Assembly (NCBI GenBank): GCA_902558705.1
Contig: CACEEW010000006.1
Coordinates: 1-63,082 of the forward strand
DNA: 63,082 bases
Direction: 5' to 3'
Origin: an uncultured Pelagibacteraceae bacterium
GTDB taxonomy: Bacteria; Pseudomonadota; Alphaproteobacteria; Pelagibacterales; Pelagibacteraceae
The stretch's first letter is position 1, and the number at the start of each line of letters is the position of its first letter. The notes below the pieces were generated by a model. The model saw nothing but the letters and a program-made list of their open reading frames with translations, ran no database searches and was not told the origin of the DNA. Both the position numbers and the translations under genes were made by a program. Of this stretch, positions 46,345-54,851 are shown one piece after another.

Positions 46345-47087
46345 ATTCAAAATTAGATAAAAATCAAGTTGAGAGATTTTCAAGACAAATAGTCTTAAAA
46401 GACATTGGTGCCTCTGGTCAAAAAAAAATAATCCAATCAAAAGTCTTAATCATTGGTATGGGTGGTTTAGGATGCCCTGTTGCAGAATTTTTAACTAGAG
46501 CTGGAGTTGGGACCTTGGGAATTATTGATTACGACAATGTTGATTTATCAAATATTCATCGTCAAAGTCTTTATAACGTAAGTGATATAAAAAAATCAAA
46601 AGTTTTAGTTGCTAAAAAAAAATTAAAAAAAATCAATTCAAAAACAAACGTTATTATTCACAAAATAAGGATAGATAAAAATAATCTTAAAAAAATTATA
46701 AAAAAATATGATTATATTGTAGATGGCTCAGATAATTTTGAAACTAAATTTTTAATAAATGATACTTGTAAGAAATTTAAGAAATTTTTAGTAACTGGAG
46801 CTATCAGTAAATTTAATGGACATATTTTTACTTTTGATTTTAAAGATATCAAAACTCCTTGCATAAGAAGTTTTTTTCAAGAGAAAAAAATATCAGATGA
46901 CATTTTAAACTGTGAATATGAAGGAGTTTTGGGTACAGTGGCAGGTATCATTGGTACTATTCAAGCTAACGAAATTTTAAAAAAAATCTTAAATATTGGT
47001 GCAAATTTAAATGGTTATATCCTAATTTTAGATTTATTAAATTTGAATTTTAGAAAAGTCAAATTAAACAAATTAAAAAATGTTTAG
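46341..47087 (+). CDS. ThiF/MoeB-family E1-like adenylyltransferase
   Basis: A 248-residue ThiF-fold protein. The nucleotide-binding loop is IIGMGGLGCPVAEFLTRAGVG (residues 37-57) with DNVDLSNIHRQ, the adenylation Asp is in VDGSDNFETKFLIND, and the C-terminal GVLGTVAGIIGTIQANEILK is present. These enzymes adenylate the C-terminal Gly-Gly of a ubiquitin-like sulfur carrier. The zinc-binding cysteines of MoeB are not complete: the PCYRC-type motif reads PCIRS and no later CxxC is present. Which carrier (MoaD, ThiS or other) it serves cannot be decided. Confidence 0.85.
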   Translation: MNSKLDKNQVERFSRQIVLKDIGASGQKKIIQSKVLIIGMGGLGCPVAEFLTRAGVGTLGIIDYDNVDLSNIHRQSLYNVSDIKKSKVLVAKKKLKKINSKTNVIIHKIRIDKNNLKKIIKKYDYIVDGSDNFETKFLINDTCKKFKKFLVTGAISKFNGHIFTFDFKDIKTPCIRSFFQEKKISDDILNCEYEGVLGTVAGIIGTIQANEILKKILNIGANLNGYILILDLLNLNFRKVKLNKLKNV

Positions 47088-47538
47088 AAAAATATTTTTC
47101 ATTAAAATTCTAGTAACTTTTTTTTTATTTTCCTTTTTTTCATTTGTTAGTTCTGAAGAAATTTTTTTGTCACTGAAAAAAAATAAAGTTAATGTAAGAT
47201 ATGGTCCAAGTTTTGAGTCTCCAATTAAATTCATTTATAAAAAAATAAATTTACCAATAAAACAAATAGATAAAAAAGAAAATTGGAGGAGAATTATAGA
47301 CTCTAAAAATAATAGTGGTTGGATACACTGGTCACAATTAAAACCAATAAATTCTGTTATTTTACTAAAGGATGAAATTTTATTTAAAAAACCATCTAAT
47401 TTTTCTAAACCATTAGCAAATATAAAACAAGGTAGAGTTTTAGTTGTTAAAGAATGTGATGGTAACTGGTGTAGAGTCCAGACAGAAAATTTTAAAGGTT
47501 GGGTGAATAATAAAAACCTTTGGGGTAAGTTTAATTAA
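47080..47538 (+). CDS. Secreted SH3-domain protein
   Basis: A 152-residue exported protein. A signal peptide covers about residues 1-25 (hydrophobic run then VSSEE). Two bacterial SH3-like repeats follow: NVRYGPSFESPIKF to SGWIHWSQLKP, and FSKPLANIKQGRVLVV to KGWVNNKNLWG. Such proteins bind cell-wall or other periplasmic ligands. The exact ligand is unknown. It overlaps the ThiF-like gene by 8 bp and ends the operon. A similar gene follows dut/ThiF in other Alphaproteobacteria. Confidence 0.83.
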   Translation: MFRKIFFIKILVTFFLFSFFSFVSSEEIFLSLKKNKVNVRYGPSFESPIKFIYKKINLPIKQIDKKENWRRIIDSKNNSGWIHWSQLKPINSVILLKDEILFKKPSNFSKPLANIKQGRVLVVKECDGNWCRVQTENFKGWVNNKNLWGKFN

Positions 47539-47561
47539 TATTTTTTTTAAATATGTAATTA

Positions 47562-47741
47562 TTATTTTTGCTGTGAACAAACATCTTTAATTACAGGAGA
47601 ATTTGCACAATCATAACATTTAGTTTTTTGTACAATACAACCATCATCAAGAACCTCAACATTGACAACTTTATTACATTTAGAACAAGTTGAAGAGATT
47701 GTAAGACCACACTTTTTACAATTAAAATTTTCGATTTGCAT
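47562..47741 (-). CDS. 59-residue zinc-ribbon-like cysteine-rich protein
   Basis: A small frame beginning MQIENFNCKKCGLTISSTC. Eight cysteines are placed as CxxC (8, 11), CxxC (19, 22), 35, CxxC (42, 45) and 55, enough for one or two zinc sites. No family name is recognised, but the pattern is that of a small zinc ribbon. Two copies of the katG/irr operator-like motif lie 46-95 bp upstream of the ATG, so it probably belongs to the same iron/peroxide response. A longer frame overlapping it (47591-47776) has no cysteine pattern and is a shadow. The gene converges on the SH3 gene with a 23-bp gap. Confidence 0.72.
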   Translation of the reverse strand: MQIENFNCKKCGLTISSTCSKCNKVVNVEVLDDGCIVQKTKCYDCANSPVIKDVCSQQK

Positions 47742-47786
47742 ATTTGTAGATTAAATATGATAAAAAGTTCATTCAAGAAAAATATG

Positions 47787-47801
47787 TGAGAATAATTATC
47801 G
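47787..47801. promoter_or_regulatory. Irr/Fur-type operator-like site, proximal copy
   Basis: TGAGAATAATTATCG (minus strand CGATAATTATTCTCA). It shares the 11-bp core ATAATTATTCT with the irr site and with the second copy 30 bp away. It lies upstream of the zinc-ribbon gene. Confidence 0.5.
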
Positions 47802-47816
47802 TTAGCGTATTTTTTT

Positions 47817-47831
47817 TGAGAATAATTATTA
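47817..47831. promoter_or_regulatory. Irr/Fur-type operator-like site, distal copy
   Basis: TGAGAATAATTATTA (minus strand TAATAATTATTCTCA). It is embedded in a larger palindrome with perfect 7-bp arms TTTGAGA (47815-47821) and TCTCAAA (47833-47839). The copies are exactly 30 bp apart, about three helical turns, so proteins bound to both would face the same side of the DNA. Confidence 0.5.
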
Positions 47832-47871
47832 ATCTCAAATTTTATCCAACAAAAAATAATTAAAGGCTTAA

Positions 47872-48108
47872 TTACTTTGATTTACTTGCCCACCACTTAT
47901 CTAAGATAAAATACCAGACTGAATTAGCGATTGGTTCAACAATTGCATCTGTCAGCGCTATGGAGAAAGACACATCTGCAACCAACATCAAAACTGTAAT
48001 TGCGATAGCAAAATGTCCAATTGTATAAATAATTGTTCTTAGAATTGAACCTTTGTTACTGCTGTAAATATTTCCAGCTGCTTTAAATATGCCGCTAGTT
48101 ACTTCCAT
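47872..48108 (-). CDS. DUF2061-type small membrane protein
   Basis: A 78-residue protein with two hydrophobic segments (about 22-44 and 45-68) and the pattern RTIIYTIGHFAIAITVLMLV, then ALTDAIVEPIANSVWYFILDKWW. This agrees with the DUF2061 family of small inner-membrane proteins of unknown function. It starts immediately after the stop of the 2OG-oxygenase gene (0-bp gap), so it is co-transcribed with it, and through it probably with katG. Confidence 0.75.
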   Translation of the reverse strand: MEVTSGIFKAAGNIYSSNKGSILRTIIYTIGHFAIAITVLMLVADVSFSIALTDAIVEPIANSVWYFILDKWWASKSK

Positions 48109-48705
48109 TTATTTTTTGAAAGGACTTTCTAAAACACATGCTACTAAGTGTATTCTTGCCTGTTCACCACCATTAAAAAAATTATGATATTTAGTATTAT
48201 TTGTTATCCAAACTTTGCCATCAGCTGGAAGATGTTTTGCAACATTCTCTATTACCATAGAACAACCTTTATTAGTTATAATTGGTACATGAAGCCTACA
48301 CTCAGGATCTTTATGCCAACTTAAAGTTGATCTTGGTTCTTTTAACAAAAGTCTAACTCTTCCTAATTTATATTTTTTACTTAATATTTCGAATACTTCC
48401 TTAAAATAAGTTTTTTCAAACTCTGGAACTAATTGTGTATATTTAGACTCGTCTATATCTACATCCCTTGAAACTTCTTTTCCAGTATCGTCAGCAATTG
48501 TCCAGTATTTACCCCTAATATTATTACCTTTAATAGAGTTTTCATCATTTGGAATTTGATTTATTGGTATTGCACCAAAATGTGTAACTCCTGGCGAGTT
48601 AAACTTTTTATTTTTCAGTATTTTATCTAAATCTGACCTTAGTCTTGAAATGTCGAAATTTAGATTAGGTACTTCATAAAAATCCTCAAAAGTAGCTTTT
48701 TCCAT
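48109..48705 (-). CDS. 2-oxoglutarate/Fe(II) oxygenase (Asp/Asn beta-hydroxylase-like)
   Basis: A 198-residue cupin-fold oxygenase. The iron ligands and 2OG contact are visible: HxD in TLSWHKDPECRLHVPII (His131, Asp133), the distal His173 in KYHNFFNGG and Arg183 in EQARIHLVACV. This resembles the aspartyl/asparaginyl beta-hydroxylase family. Substrate is unknown and could be a protein or a small molecule. It lies 20 bp after katG and 0 bp before the DUF2061 gene. An iron- and oxygen-dependent enzyme fits the peroxide/iron theme of the cluster. Confidence 0.85.
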   Translation of the reverse strand: MEKATFEDFYEVPNLNFDISRLRSDLDKILKNKKFNSPGVTHFGAIPINQIPNDENSIKGNNIRGKYWTIADDTGKEVSRDVDIDESKYTQLVPEFEKTYFKEVFEILSKKYKLGRVRLLLKEPRSTLSWHKDPECRLHVPIITNKGCSMVIENVAKHLPADGKVWITNNTKYHNFFNGGEQARIHLVACVLESPFKK

Positions 48706-48725
48706 ATTTTTTCTAGTAATCTATT

Positions 48726-50963
48726 TTAATTAAGTCTTAAATCAAATCTATCAGCATTCATTACTTTTACCCATGCCGCAATAAAATCAGTTACAAACTT
48801 ATCTTGTGAGTCCTCACATGCATAAACTTCAGCTAAAGCTCTTAGTTGTGAATTTGATCCAAAGATAAGATCAACTCTTGTACCTTTCCATTTAGTTTTT
48901 TTTGTCTTTCTATCTATTCCAACAAATGTTTGCTCAGATTTATCAGTTTCTTTCCATGTTGTATTCATGTCTAATAAATTTGTGAAATAATCATTCGTTA
49001 ATACACCAGGTTTTTTTGTGAAAACTCCATGTATTGAATTATCAAAATTGGTATTTAATACTCGCATTCCACCCATTAATACTGTCATTTCTGGAGCAGT
49101 AATGCCCATTAATTGTGCTTTATCAATCAGCTTTTCTTCAGCTGATACAATTGATTTACCACCATTTAGATAATTTCTAAAACCATCTGCTTGGGGTTCT
49201 AATAATCCAAATGAATTCACATCTGTTTGATCTTGTCTTGCATCTCCTCTACCAGGTGAAAAAGGAACTTTTATTTTATGTCCAGCTTTTTTTGCAGCGA
49301 TTTCAACCCCCACTCCTCCGGCTAAGACAATTAAATCAGCCATTGAAACTGTTTTCTTTTTATTATCAAATTGTTTCTTAATTTTTTTTAACGCTGAGAT
49401 AACTTTTGAGAGATTAGAAGGATTATTAACTTTCCAATTTTTTTGTGGTTCTAACATTATTCTCGCACCATTAGCACCACCTCTTTTATCAGAGCCTCTA
49501 AAAGTTGAAGCTGAAGCCCAGGCAGTAGAAACTAAATCAGAAACTGATAGTTTGGATTTTGATATTTTTGATTTTAAATCATTTATATCTTTTGATTTTA
49601 ATTTATATTTTGGTTTATCAATTGGGTCTTGCCAAATTAATTGTTCTTTTGGAACATCGCTACCAAGATAACAAACTCTTGGTCCCATATCTCTATGAGT
49701 TAATTTAAACCACGCCCTAGCAAATGCATCATGAAATTCTTTTGGATTTTTATGAAAATGTTTTGTTATAGGTCCATAACTTGGATCAACCTTCATAGAA
49801 ATATCTGTTGTTTGCATCATTGGAGGATGAAAAACATTTTTATCGTGTGCATCAGGAACCATTTTTATCTTTTGTCCATTTTTCTTTGGTGTCCACTGAT
49901 GAGCACCAGCAGGACTTTTTGTAAGCTCCCATTCGTGATCGTAAAGACAATCTAAATAACCCATATCCCATTGAATTGGATTTTGTGTCCAAGCACCTTC
50001 TATACCGCTACTGATAGTATCAATACCTTTTCCAGATTTATATCCACTATTCCATCCAGTTGACTGATCTTGAATTCTTGAAGCCTCTGGGTCAGGGCCC
50101 TTGTGTGATTCAGGTGCTGCTCCATGTGATTTTCCAAATGTATGTCCACCAGCCACTAATGCTGCTGTTTCATAATCATTCATTGCCATTCTACCAAATG
50201 TTTCTCTAATATCATGTGCTGCAAGTTTTGGATCTGGGTTAGCATCAGGACCTTGTGGATTAACATATATCAAACCCATATGTGAAGCACCAAGTGGTTG
50301 TTCTAAATCTCTTTTTTCAGTATATCTTTCTACTCCTAGCATTTCTTTTTCTGATCCCCAGTAAATATCATCTTCTGGTTCCCAAATATCAGTTCTTCCA
50401 GCTCCAAAACCAAATGTTTTAAATCCCATTGAGTCTAATGCAACATTACCTACTAGGATAAATAAATCTGCCCATGAAATCTTATTTCCATATTTTTTTT
50501 TAATTGGCCAAAGAAGTAACCTTGCCTTATCCAAATTGACGTTATCTGGCCAAGAGTTAAGTGGTGCAAATCTTTGGTTTCCTGTTCCAGCTCCACCTCT
50601 ACCATCACCAGTTCTGTATGTGCCAGCTGCATGCCAAGCTAATCTGATAAACAAAGGTCCATAATGACCGTAATCAGCTGGCCACCACTCTTGGGAATCT
50701 GTCATTAATTTTTTCAAATCTTTTTTAAGAGCTTTATAGTTAAGTTTTTTAAATTCTTTGGAATAATTAAATTTCTTATTCATCGGATTTGATAAATTAG
50801 AATGTTGACTAAGTATTTTAAGATTTAAACTATTTGGCCAAAAATCTCTTACGGATTGACCTCTTCCTGCAGAAAATTTTGCAGGTGTTCCTGCTCCTGT
50901 AAAAGGACATTTGCTTAATTGATCGGCTTTAAAAGATTTATTTTTAAAATTTTCAGTGCTCAT
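48726..50963 (-). CDS. katG: Catalase-peroxidase KatG
   Basis: A 745-residue bifunctional heme catalase-peroxidase. The distal site is [15 protein letters not shown] (Arg107, Trp110, His111). The Tyr of the Met-Tyr-Trp adduct is in [16 protein letters not shown] and the proximal heme His is in [15 protein letters not shown]. The second, heme-free peroxidase-like half covers about residues 430-745. No export signal is obvious, so it is presumably cytoplasmic. It removes hydrogen peroxide. An operator-like site with a TTCTAA half lies 39-53 bp upstream of the ATG, and an Irr-like regulator is encoded just beyond. Confidence 0.98.
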   Translation of the reverse strand: MSTENFKNKSFKADQLSKCPFTGAGTPAKFSAGRGQSVRDFWPNSLNLKILSQHSNLSNPMNKKFNYSKEFKKLNYKALKKDLKKLMTDSQEWWPADYGHYGPLFIRLAWHAAGTYRTGDGRGGAGTGNQRFAPLNSWPDNVNLDKARLLLWPIKKKYGNKISWADLFILVGNVALDSMGFKTFGFGAGRTDIWEPEDDIYWGSEKEMLGVERYTEKRDLEQPLGASHMGLIYVNPQGPDANPDPKLAAHDIRETFGRMAMNDYETAALVAGGHTFGKSHGAAPESHKGPDPEASRIQDQSTGWNSGYKSGKGIDTISSGIEGAWTQNPIQWDMGYLDCLYDHEWELTKSPAGAHQWTPKKNGQKIKMVPDAHDKNVFHPPMMQTTDISMKVDPSYGPITKHFHKNPKEFHDAFARAWFKLTHRDMGPRVCYLGSDVPKEQLIWQDPIDKPKYKLKSKDINDLKSKISKSKLSVSDLVSTAWASASTFRGSDKRGGANGARIMLEPQKNWKVNNPSNLSKVISALKKIKKQFDNKKKTVSMADLIVLAGGVGVEIAAKKAGHKIKVPFSPGRGDARQDQTDVNSFGLLEPQADGFRNYLNGGKSIVSAEEKLIDKAQLMGITAPEMTVLMGGMRVLNTNFDNSIHGVFTKKPGVLTNDYFTNLLDMNTTWKETDKSEQTFVGIDRKTKKTKWKGTRVDLIFGSNSQLRALAEVYACEDSQDKFVTDFIAAWVKVMNADRFDLRLN

Positions 50964-51001
50964 TTAGTTCCCCGTTAAAAAATTTTTAAGATTATTGTAG
51001 T

Positions 51002-51016
51002 TTATAATGATTCTAA
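51002..51016. promoter_or_regulatory. Irr/Fur-type operator-like site upstream of katG
   Basis: TTATAATGATTCTAA is an inverted repeat of the 7-1-7 type with one asymmetric position, and differs at a single base from the site in front of irr. TTCTAA half-sites are characteristic of Irr operators in Alphaproteobacteria, while TTATAATNATTATAA is the PerR box of Bacillus. It lies between the katG start and the end of irr. Confidence 0.6.
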
Positions 51017-51060
51017 AAAAGTGTCAATTGGTTTAAAATGACGCTAAATTGATTAATAGA

Positions 51061-51459
51061 TCAGTCTTCAAGCTTTACTAGAACTTCAACTGACTTTATT
51101 TTTTTTCCATTAATTTTTTTTAAAATATTTATTGGTCCCACATCTGAATTATCTAAATCAATCAACTTTTCCTCTTTTAAATCATAAAAATGATGATGAT
51201 CTGTAACGTTTGTATCAAAATATGTTTCACTAGAATTAATAGGAATTTGTTTGAGATATCCTTTTTTTTCAAAAGCGTGGACTGTATTATAAACAGTAGC
51301 TAATGATATTTTGTTATTTGCTTGTTTCTTAATTTTTTGCTCTAATTCATTTATTGTAAAATGAAATGTTTTGTCAGTGTTAAATAAAATCTCACAAATT
51401 TGAAGCCTTTGCTTGGTAGGTCTTAATCCAGAATTTCTGAGTTTTTCAATATATTTCAT
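51061..51459 (-). CDS. irr: Irr-like Fur-family transcription regulator
   Basis: A 132-residue Fur-family protein. The winged helix is at about residues 10-75 (GLRPTKQRLQICEILF, then ISLATVYNTVHAFEKKGYL). The dimerisation part contains TYFDTNVTDHHHFYD, where three His (88-90) form the motif linked to heme binding and degradation in Irr. The CxxC zinc motifs of Fur/PerR are absent, as in Irr. In Rhizobiales Irr controls heme and iron genes and responds to peroxide. A site matching the katG operator stands 20-34 bp upstream of its ATG, which suggests autoregulation. Confidence 0.88.
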   Translation of the reverse strand: MKYIEKLRNSGLRPTKQRLQICEILFNTDKTFHFTINELEQKIKKQANNKISLATVYNTVHAFEKKGYLKQIPINSSETYFDTNVTDHHHFYDLKEEKLIDLDNSDVGPINILKKINGKKIKSVEVLVKLED

Positions 51460-51478
51460 TATTTAACCATATTGTTAG

Positions 51479-51493
51479 TTATAATTATTCTAA
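51479..51493. promoter_or_regulatory. Irr/Fur-type operator-like site between irr and fabA
   Basis: TTATAATTATTCTAA is followed 7 bp later by a related half-site repeat starting TTATAATTATATTAT (51501-51515). It sits in the 94-bp divergent region, so it could affect irr itself and also the fabA-fabB-fabI operon. Confidence 0.6.
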
Positions 51494-51553
51494 ACTAGTA
51501 TTATAATTATATTATATAATCACAAAATCAAGTAAATAAGGGTACTCAATTTT

Positions 51554-52054
51554 ATGAAAAAAAACTCTTACTCATATGATGAGCTAATTAATTGTGGTGA
51601 AGGAAAACTATTTGGTCCAGGTAATGCTAAATTACCACTTCCACCTATGCTCATGTTTGATAGAATTACAGAAATTACTGATGATAAGGGTGCATTTAAT
51701 AAAGGCTCTTTAAAAGCTGAATTGGATATAAAAAAAAACCTTTGGTTTTTTGATTGTCATTTTAAAGAAGATCCTGTTATGCCTGGTTGCCTTGGTCTTG
51801 ATGCTATGTGGCAATTGGTAGGATTCTATTTAGGTTGGATTGGAAATCCAGGAAAAGGAAGGGCCTTAGGAGTTGGGACTGTAAAATTTACTGGTGAAGT
51901 TTTACAAAGTGTAAAAAATGTCAGATATGAGATTGATATGAAAAAAATTATGTCTCCAGGAGGTACGACTGTAGGTCTTGCTAATGGGGTGGTATTAGCA
52001 GATAATAAAAAGATATATTCAGCAGATAGTTTAAAAGTGGGTTTATTTAAATAA
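51554..52054 (+). CDS. fabA: 3-hydroxydecanoyl-ACP dehydratase/isomerase FabA
   Basis: A 166-residue hotdog dehydratase. The active-site His69 is in [24 protein letters not shown] and the Asp83 follows. It dehydrates the C10 hydroxyacyl-ACP and isomerises it to the cis-3 enoyl form, the entry to unsaturated fatty acids. It is the first gene of fabA-fabB-fabI and its TAA overlaps the fabB start (TAATG). irr lies divergently next to it. Confidence 0.97.
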   Translation: MKKNSYSYDELINCGEGKLFGPGNAKLPLPPMLMFDRITEITDDKGAFNKGSLKAELDIKKNLWFFDCHFKEDPVMPGCLGLDAMWQLVGFYLGWIGNPGKGRALGVGTVKFTGEVLQSVKNVRYEIDMKKIMSPGGTTVGLANGVVLADNKKIYSADSLKVGLFK

Positions 52055-53265
52055 TGAGAAGAGTTGTAATTACAGGGTTGGGAGTAGTGTCTTGTTTAGG
52101 TAATAATCAAGAAGAAGTTCATCAGTCTCTATTAAATTCTAAATCTGGGATATCATTTAGTGAAGAATACAAAGAACATAATCTAAAAAGCCATGTTCAC
52201 GGTAAACCAAAAATAAAACTTGAAGACCATATAGATAGAAAAACTATTAGATTTATGGGATCTGGTTCAGCTTATAATTATATTGCAATGAAAGAAGCAA
52301 TTAAAGATTCTGGATTGGAAGAAAATGAAGTTAGTAATTTTAAAACAGGGATCGTTATGGGTTCTGGGGGTCCGTCGATTGAAAACGTTATTTTAGCAGC
52401 TGATAAAACCAGAGCTAAAACTCCAAAATTAATGGGCCCTTTTATTGTTCCAAGAACTATGGCAAGTACTGCTTCTGCAACTCTTGCTGTCCCGTTTAAG
52501 ATTAAAGGGACCAACTATACTATGAGTTCTGCTTGTGCAACAAGTGGACACTGCATTGGTAATTCTATGGAATTAATTCAAATGGGTAAACAAGATATTG
52601 TTTTTGCGGGAGGAAGTGAAGAAATACATTGGGCAATGACAGCAATGTTCGATGCTATGACTGCGTTATCCTCAAAATATAATAATACGCCAGAGACAGC
52701 ATCAAGGGCTTATGATAAAACTAGAGATGGATTTGTTATAGCTGGTGGTGGTGGAGTACTGGTGCTTGAAGAGTATGAACATGCTAAAGCTAGAGGGGCT
52801 AAAATATACGCAGAATTAACCGGTTATGGAGCAACTTCAGATGGATACGATATGGTTGCACCATCAGGAGAAGGGGCTGTAAGATGTATGCAAATGGCAA
52901 TGGCTACTACTAAAAATAAAATTGATTATATTAATACTCATGGAACATCTACGCCTGTTGGAGATATTACTGAATTAAATGCTGTTAAAAATACTTTTGG
53001 TGATAATATTCCTAAAATTAGTTCAACTAAATCTCTATCGGGTCATCCTTTAGGGGCCGCATCAGTCCACGAAGCCATATACTGCTTAATTATGATGAAA
53101 AATAATTTTATAGCTGCTTCAGCAAACATAAATGAAATGGATGAAGAGGCTAAAAAATTTCCAATTATTGCAAAAACAGAAACAGGAGCAACTTTAAATA
53201 CTGTTATGTCTAATAGTTTTGGTTTTGGTGGAACAAATGCTGCTTTAGTTTTTGAGAAAGTATAA
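52054..53265 (+). CDS. fabB: 3-oxoacyl-ACP synthase I
   Basis: A 403-residue condensing enzyme with the catalytic triad Cys161 ([10 protein letters not shown]), His in [11 protein letters not shown] and His in [11 protein letters not shown], ending in [14 protein letters not shown]. It elongates acyl-ACP, including the cis-unsaturated chain made by FabA. It is coupled to fabA by TAATG and followed after 2 bp by fabI. Confidence 0.97.
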   Translation: MRRVVITGLGVVSCLGNNQEEVHQSLLNSKSGISFSEEYKEHNLKSHVHGKPKIKLEDHIDRKTIRFMGSGSAYNYIAMKEAIKDSGLEENEVSNFKTGIVMGSGGPSIENVILAADKTRAKTPKLMGPFIVPRTMASTASATLAVPFKIKGTNYTMSSACATSGHCIGNSMELIQMGKQDIVFAGGSEEIHWAMTAMFDAMTALSSKYNNTPETASRAYDKTRDGFVIAGGGGVLVLEEYEHAKARGAKIYAELTGYGATSDGYDMVAPSGEGAVRCMQMAMATTKNKIDYINTHGTSTPVGDITELNAVKNTFGDNIPKISSTKSLSGHPLGAASVHEAIYCLIMMKNNFIAASANINEMDEEAKKFPIIAKTETGATLNTVMSNSFGFGGTNAALVFEKV

Positions 53266-53267
53266 TT

Positions 53268-54053
53268 ATGAGTTTGATGAAAGGTAAAAAAGGATTAATC
53301 ATGGGAGTTGCTAATGAAAGATCTATTGCCTGGGGTATCTCACAAAAACTTGCAGAAGCTGGGGCAGAACTAGCCTTCACTTACTTGGGAGATGCTTTAA
53401 AAAAAAGAGTTATTCCTTTAGCTCAAAAATTAAATTCCAAGGTTACTTTTAGCTGTGATGTTGAGAAAAAAGAAGATGTAATAAAATTATTTGAAGATAT
53501 TAAATCTCAATGGGGTGAAATTGATTTTATTGTTCATGCGATTGCATTTTCAGATAAGTCAGAATTGTCTGGAGAATATTTAAATACCACAAGAGAAAAT
53601 TTTTTAAGAAGTATGTTAATTTCATGTTTTTCATTTACTGAGGTTGCAAAAGAAGCATCTAAAGTAATGAAAGAAGGTGGAAGCTTAATTACTCTAAGTT
53701 ATGAGGCAAATAAAGCAATCCCAAATTATAATGTAATGGGTGTTTGTAAGGCAGCGTTAGAGTCTAGTGTGAAATATTTGGCGAGAGATTTAGGTGCAAA
53801 AGGTATGAGAGTTAATGCTATAAGTGCTGGACCAATTAAAACTTTAGCAGCTTCTGCAATTGGAGATGCAAAATTCCTATATAAATGGAATGAGGACCAC
53901 TCTTTACTCAAAAGAAACGTAGATATCCATGATGTTGGCAATTCAGCATTATATCTACTAAGTGACCTTGCAAATGGTGTTACTGGTGAAATTCACTACG
54001 TAGATGCTGGATATAACAAGGTTGGAATGCCCGACCCAAAGAATATTACTTAA
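53268..54053 (+). CDS. fabI: Enoyl-ACP reductase (NADH)
   Basis: A 261-residue short-chain dehydrogenase-type enzyme. The nucleotide-binding region is IMGVANERSIAWGISQKL and the catalytic Tyr154 and Lys161 stand in NYNVMGVCKAAL (Tyr-x6-Lys). It reduces the enoyl double bond at the end of each elongation cycle. A second ATG three codons in (53277) is an alternative start. No terminator of normal quality follows, only AT-rich sequence before the convergent FkbM gene. Confidence 0.96.
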   Translation: MSLMKGKKGLIMGVANERSIAWGISQKLAEAGAELAFTYLGDALKKRVIPLAQKLNSKVTFSCDVEKKEDVIKLFEDIKSQWGEIDFIVHAIAFSDKSELSGEYLNTTRENFLRSMLISCFSFTEVAKEASKVMKEGGSLITLSYEANKAIPNYNVMGVCKAALESSVKYLARDLGAKGMRVNAISAGPIKTLAASAIGDAKFLYKWNEDHSLLKRNVDIHDVGNSALYLLSDLANGVTGEIHYVDAGYNKVGMPDPKNIT

Positions 54054-54089
54054 TAAAATTAAAAATAAATTTTATAATTTTAATTTGAA

Positions 54090-54800
54090 CTATTTTTTAA
54101 ATTTAAAAATATTTGCAATACTTAAAAAATTTTTAGAGGGATATATTTTATCAATATAAATTTGATTGAATAAAGTTCTAATTTTATAAAAATTTTTTTT
54201 AATCTTGTTTTTATTAAAAACCATATGATGATATGATAAAATACAATAAAGTTTTTCTTGATTTACTAAATCATATATTTGTTTTTCAAATAAAAATTCA
54301 CCTCCCTCAATATCAATTTTTAAAATTTTAATTTTATTATTTAAATTATTACTTTTAATTTTATCAATCTCATGTGAAAATTTTTTAAGTTCTATTAAAG
54401 TTTTTTTCGTATTTTGCTGATTTTTATAATTTATTAAACCACTCTCTGATTTACCAAAATCATCGGTATTTGAATATAAATAAGCTGTAGAGTCCAATTT
54501 AGATAATCCAAAGTTGAAAATTTCAGGCTTATGTTTAAATCTATTTAATTCTATATTTTTTTTTAATTCTTGAAATGCTACTTTATCAGGCTCAAACGCA
54601 TAAACTTTCATACCCATACTAGCGGCTATAAGGGTATATGGGCCAATCCAAGCTCCTAAATCGATAAATATTTTATCTTGCTCACCATTTTCTGTAATAA
54701 ATTTCAAATCATTTTGTTCCCAATTTAAAAAATTATCCCAAAAACTTTGATAATTTTTTGGTTCAACTAAAAAATTTAATTTTTTAAAATTGATTTCCAT
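54090..54800 (-). CDS. FkbM-family methyltransferase
   Basis: A 236-residue SAM-dependent methyltransferase. Motif I is IFIDLGAWIGPYTLIAASMG, followed by VYAFEPDKVAFQELKKNI and the family-typical ILKIDIEGGEFLF. FkbM-type enzymes O-methylate sugars or other surface and secondary compounds. The acceptor is unknown. It lies 51 bp after pnp in the same direction and is AT-richer than its neighbours, which suggests an accessory surface-modification gene attached to a core operon. Confidence 0.87.
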   Translation of the reverse strand: MEINFKKLNFLVEPKNYQSFWDNFLNWEQNDLKFITENGEQDKIFIDLGAWIGPYTLIAASMGMKVYAFEPDKVAFQELKKNIELNRFKHKPEIFNFGLSKLDSTAYLYSNTDDFGKSESGLINYKNQQNTKKTLIELKKFSHEIDKIKSNNLNNKIKILKIDIEGGEFLFEKQIYDLVNQEKLYCILSYHHMVFNKNKIKKNFYKIRTLFNQIYIDKIYPSKNFLSIANIFKFKK

Positions 54801-54851
54801 GACTTGGATGTTTTAATAGAGTATTAATTTAGATAACACCCATTAAAATGA

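Noticed and set aside
47591-47776. 61-residue frame overlapping the zinc-ribbon gene
   Set aside because: It has no recognisable pattern, whereas the other frame (47562-47741) has four cysteine pairs or singles in zinc-ribbon spacing and proper stop/start context.
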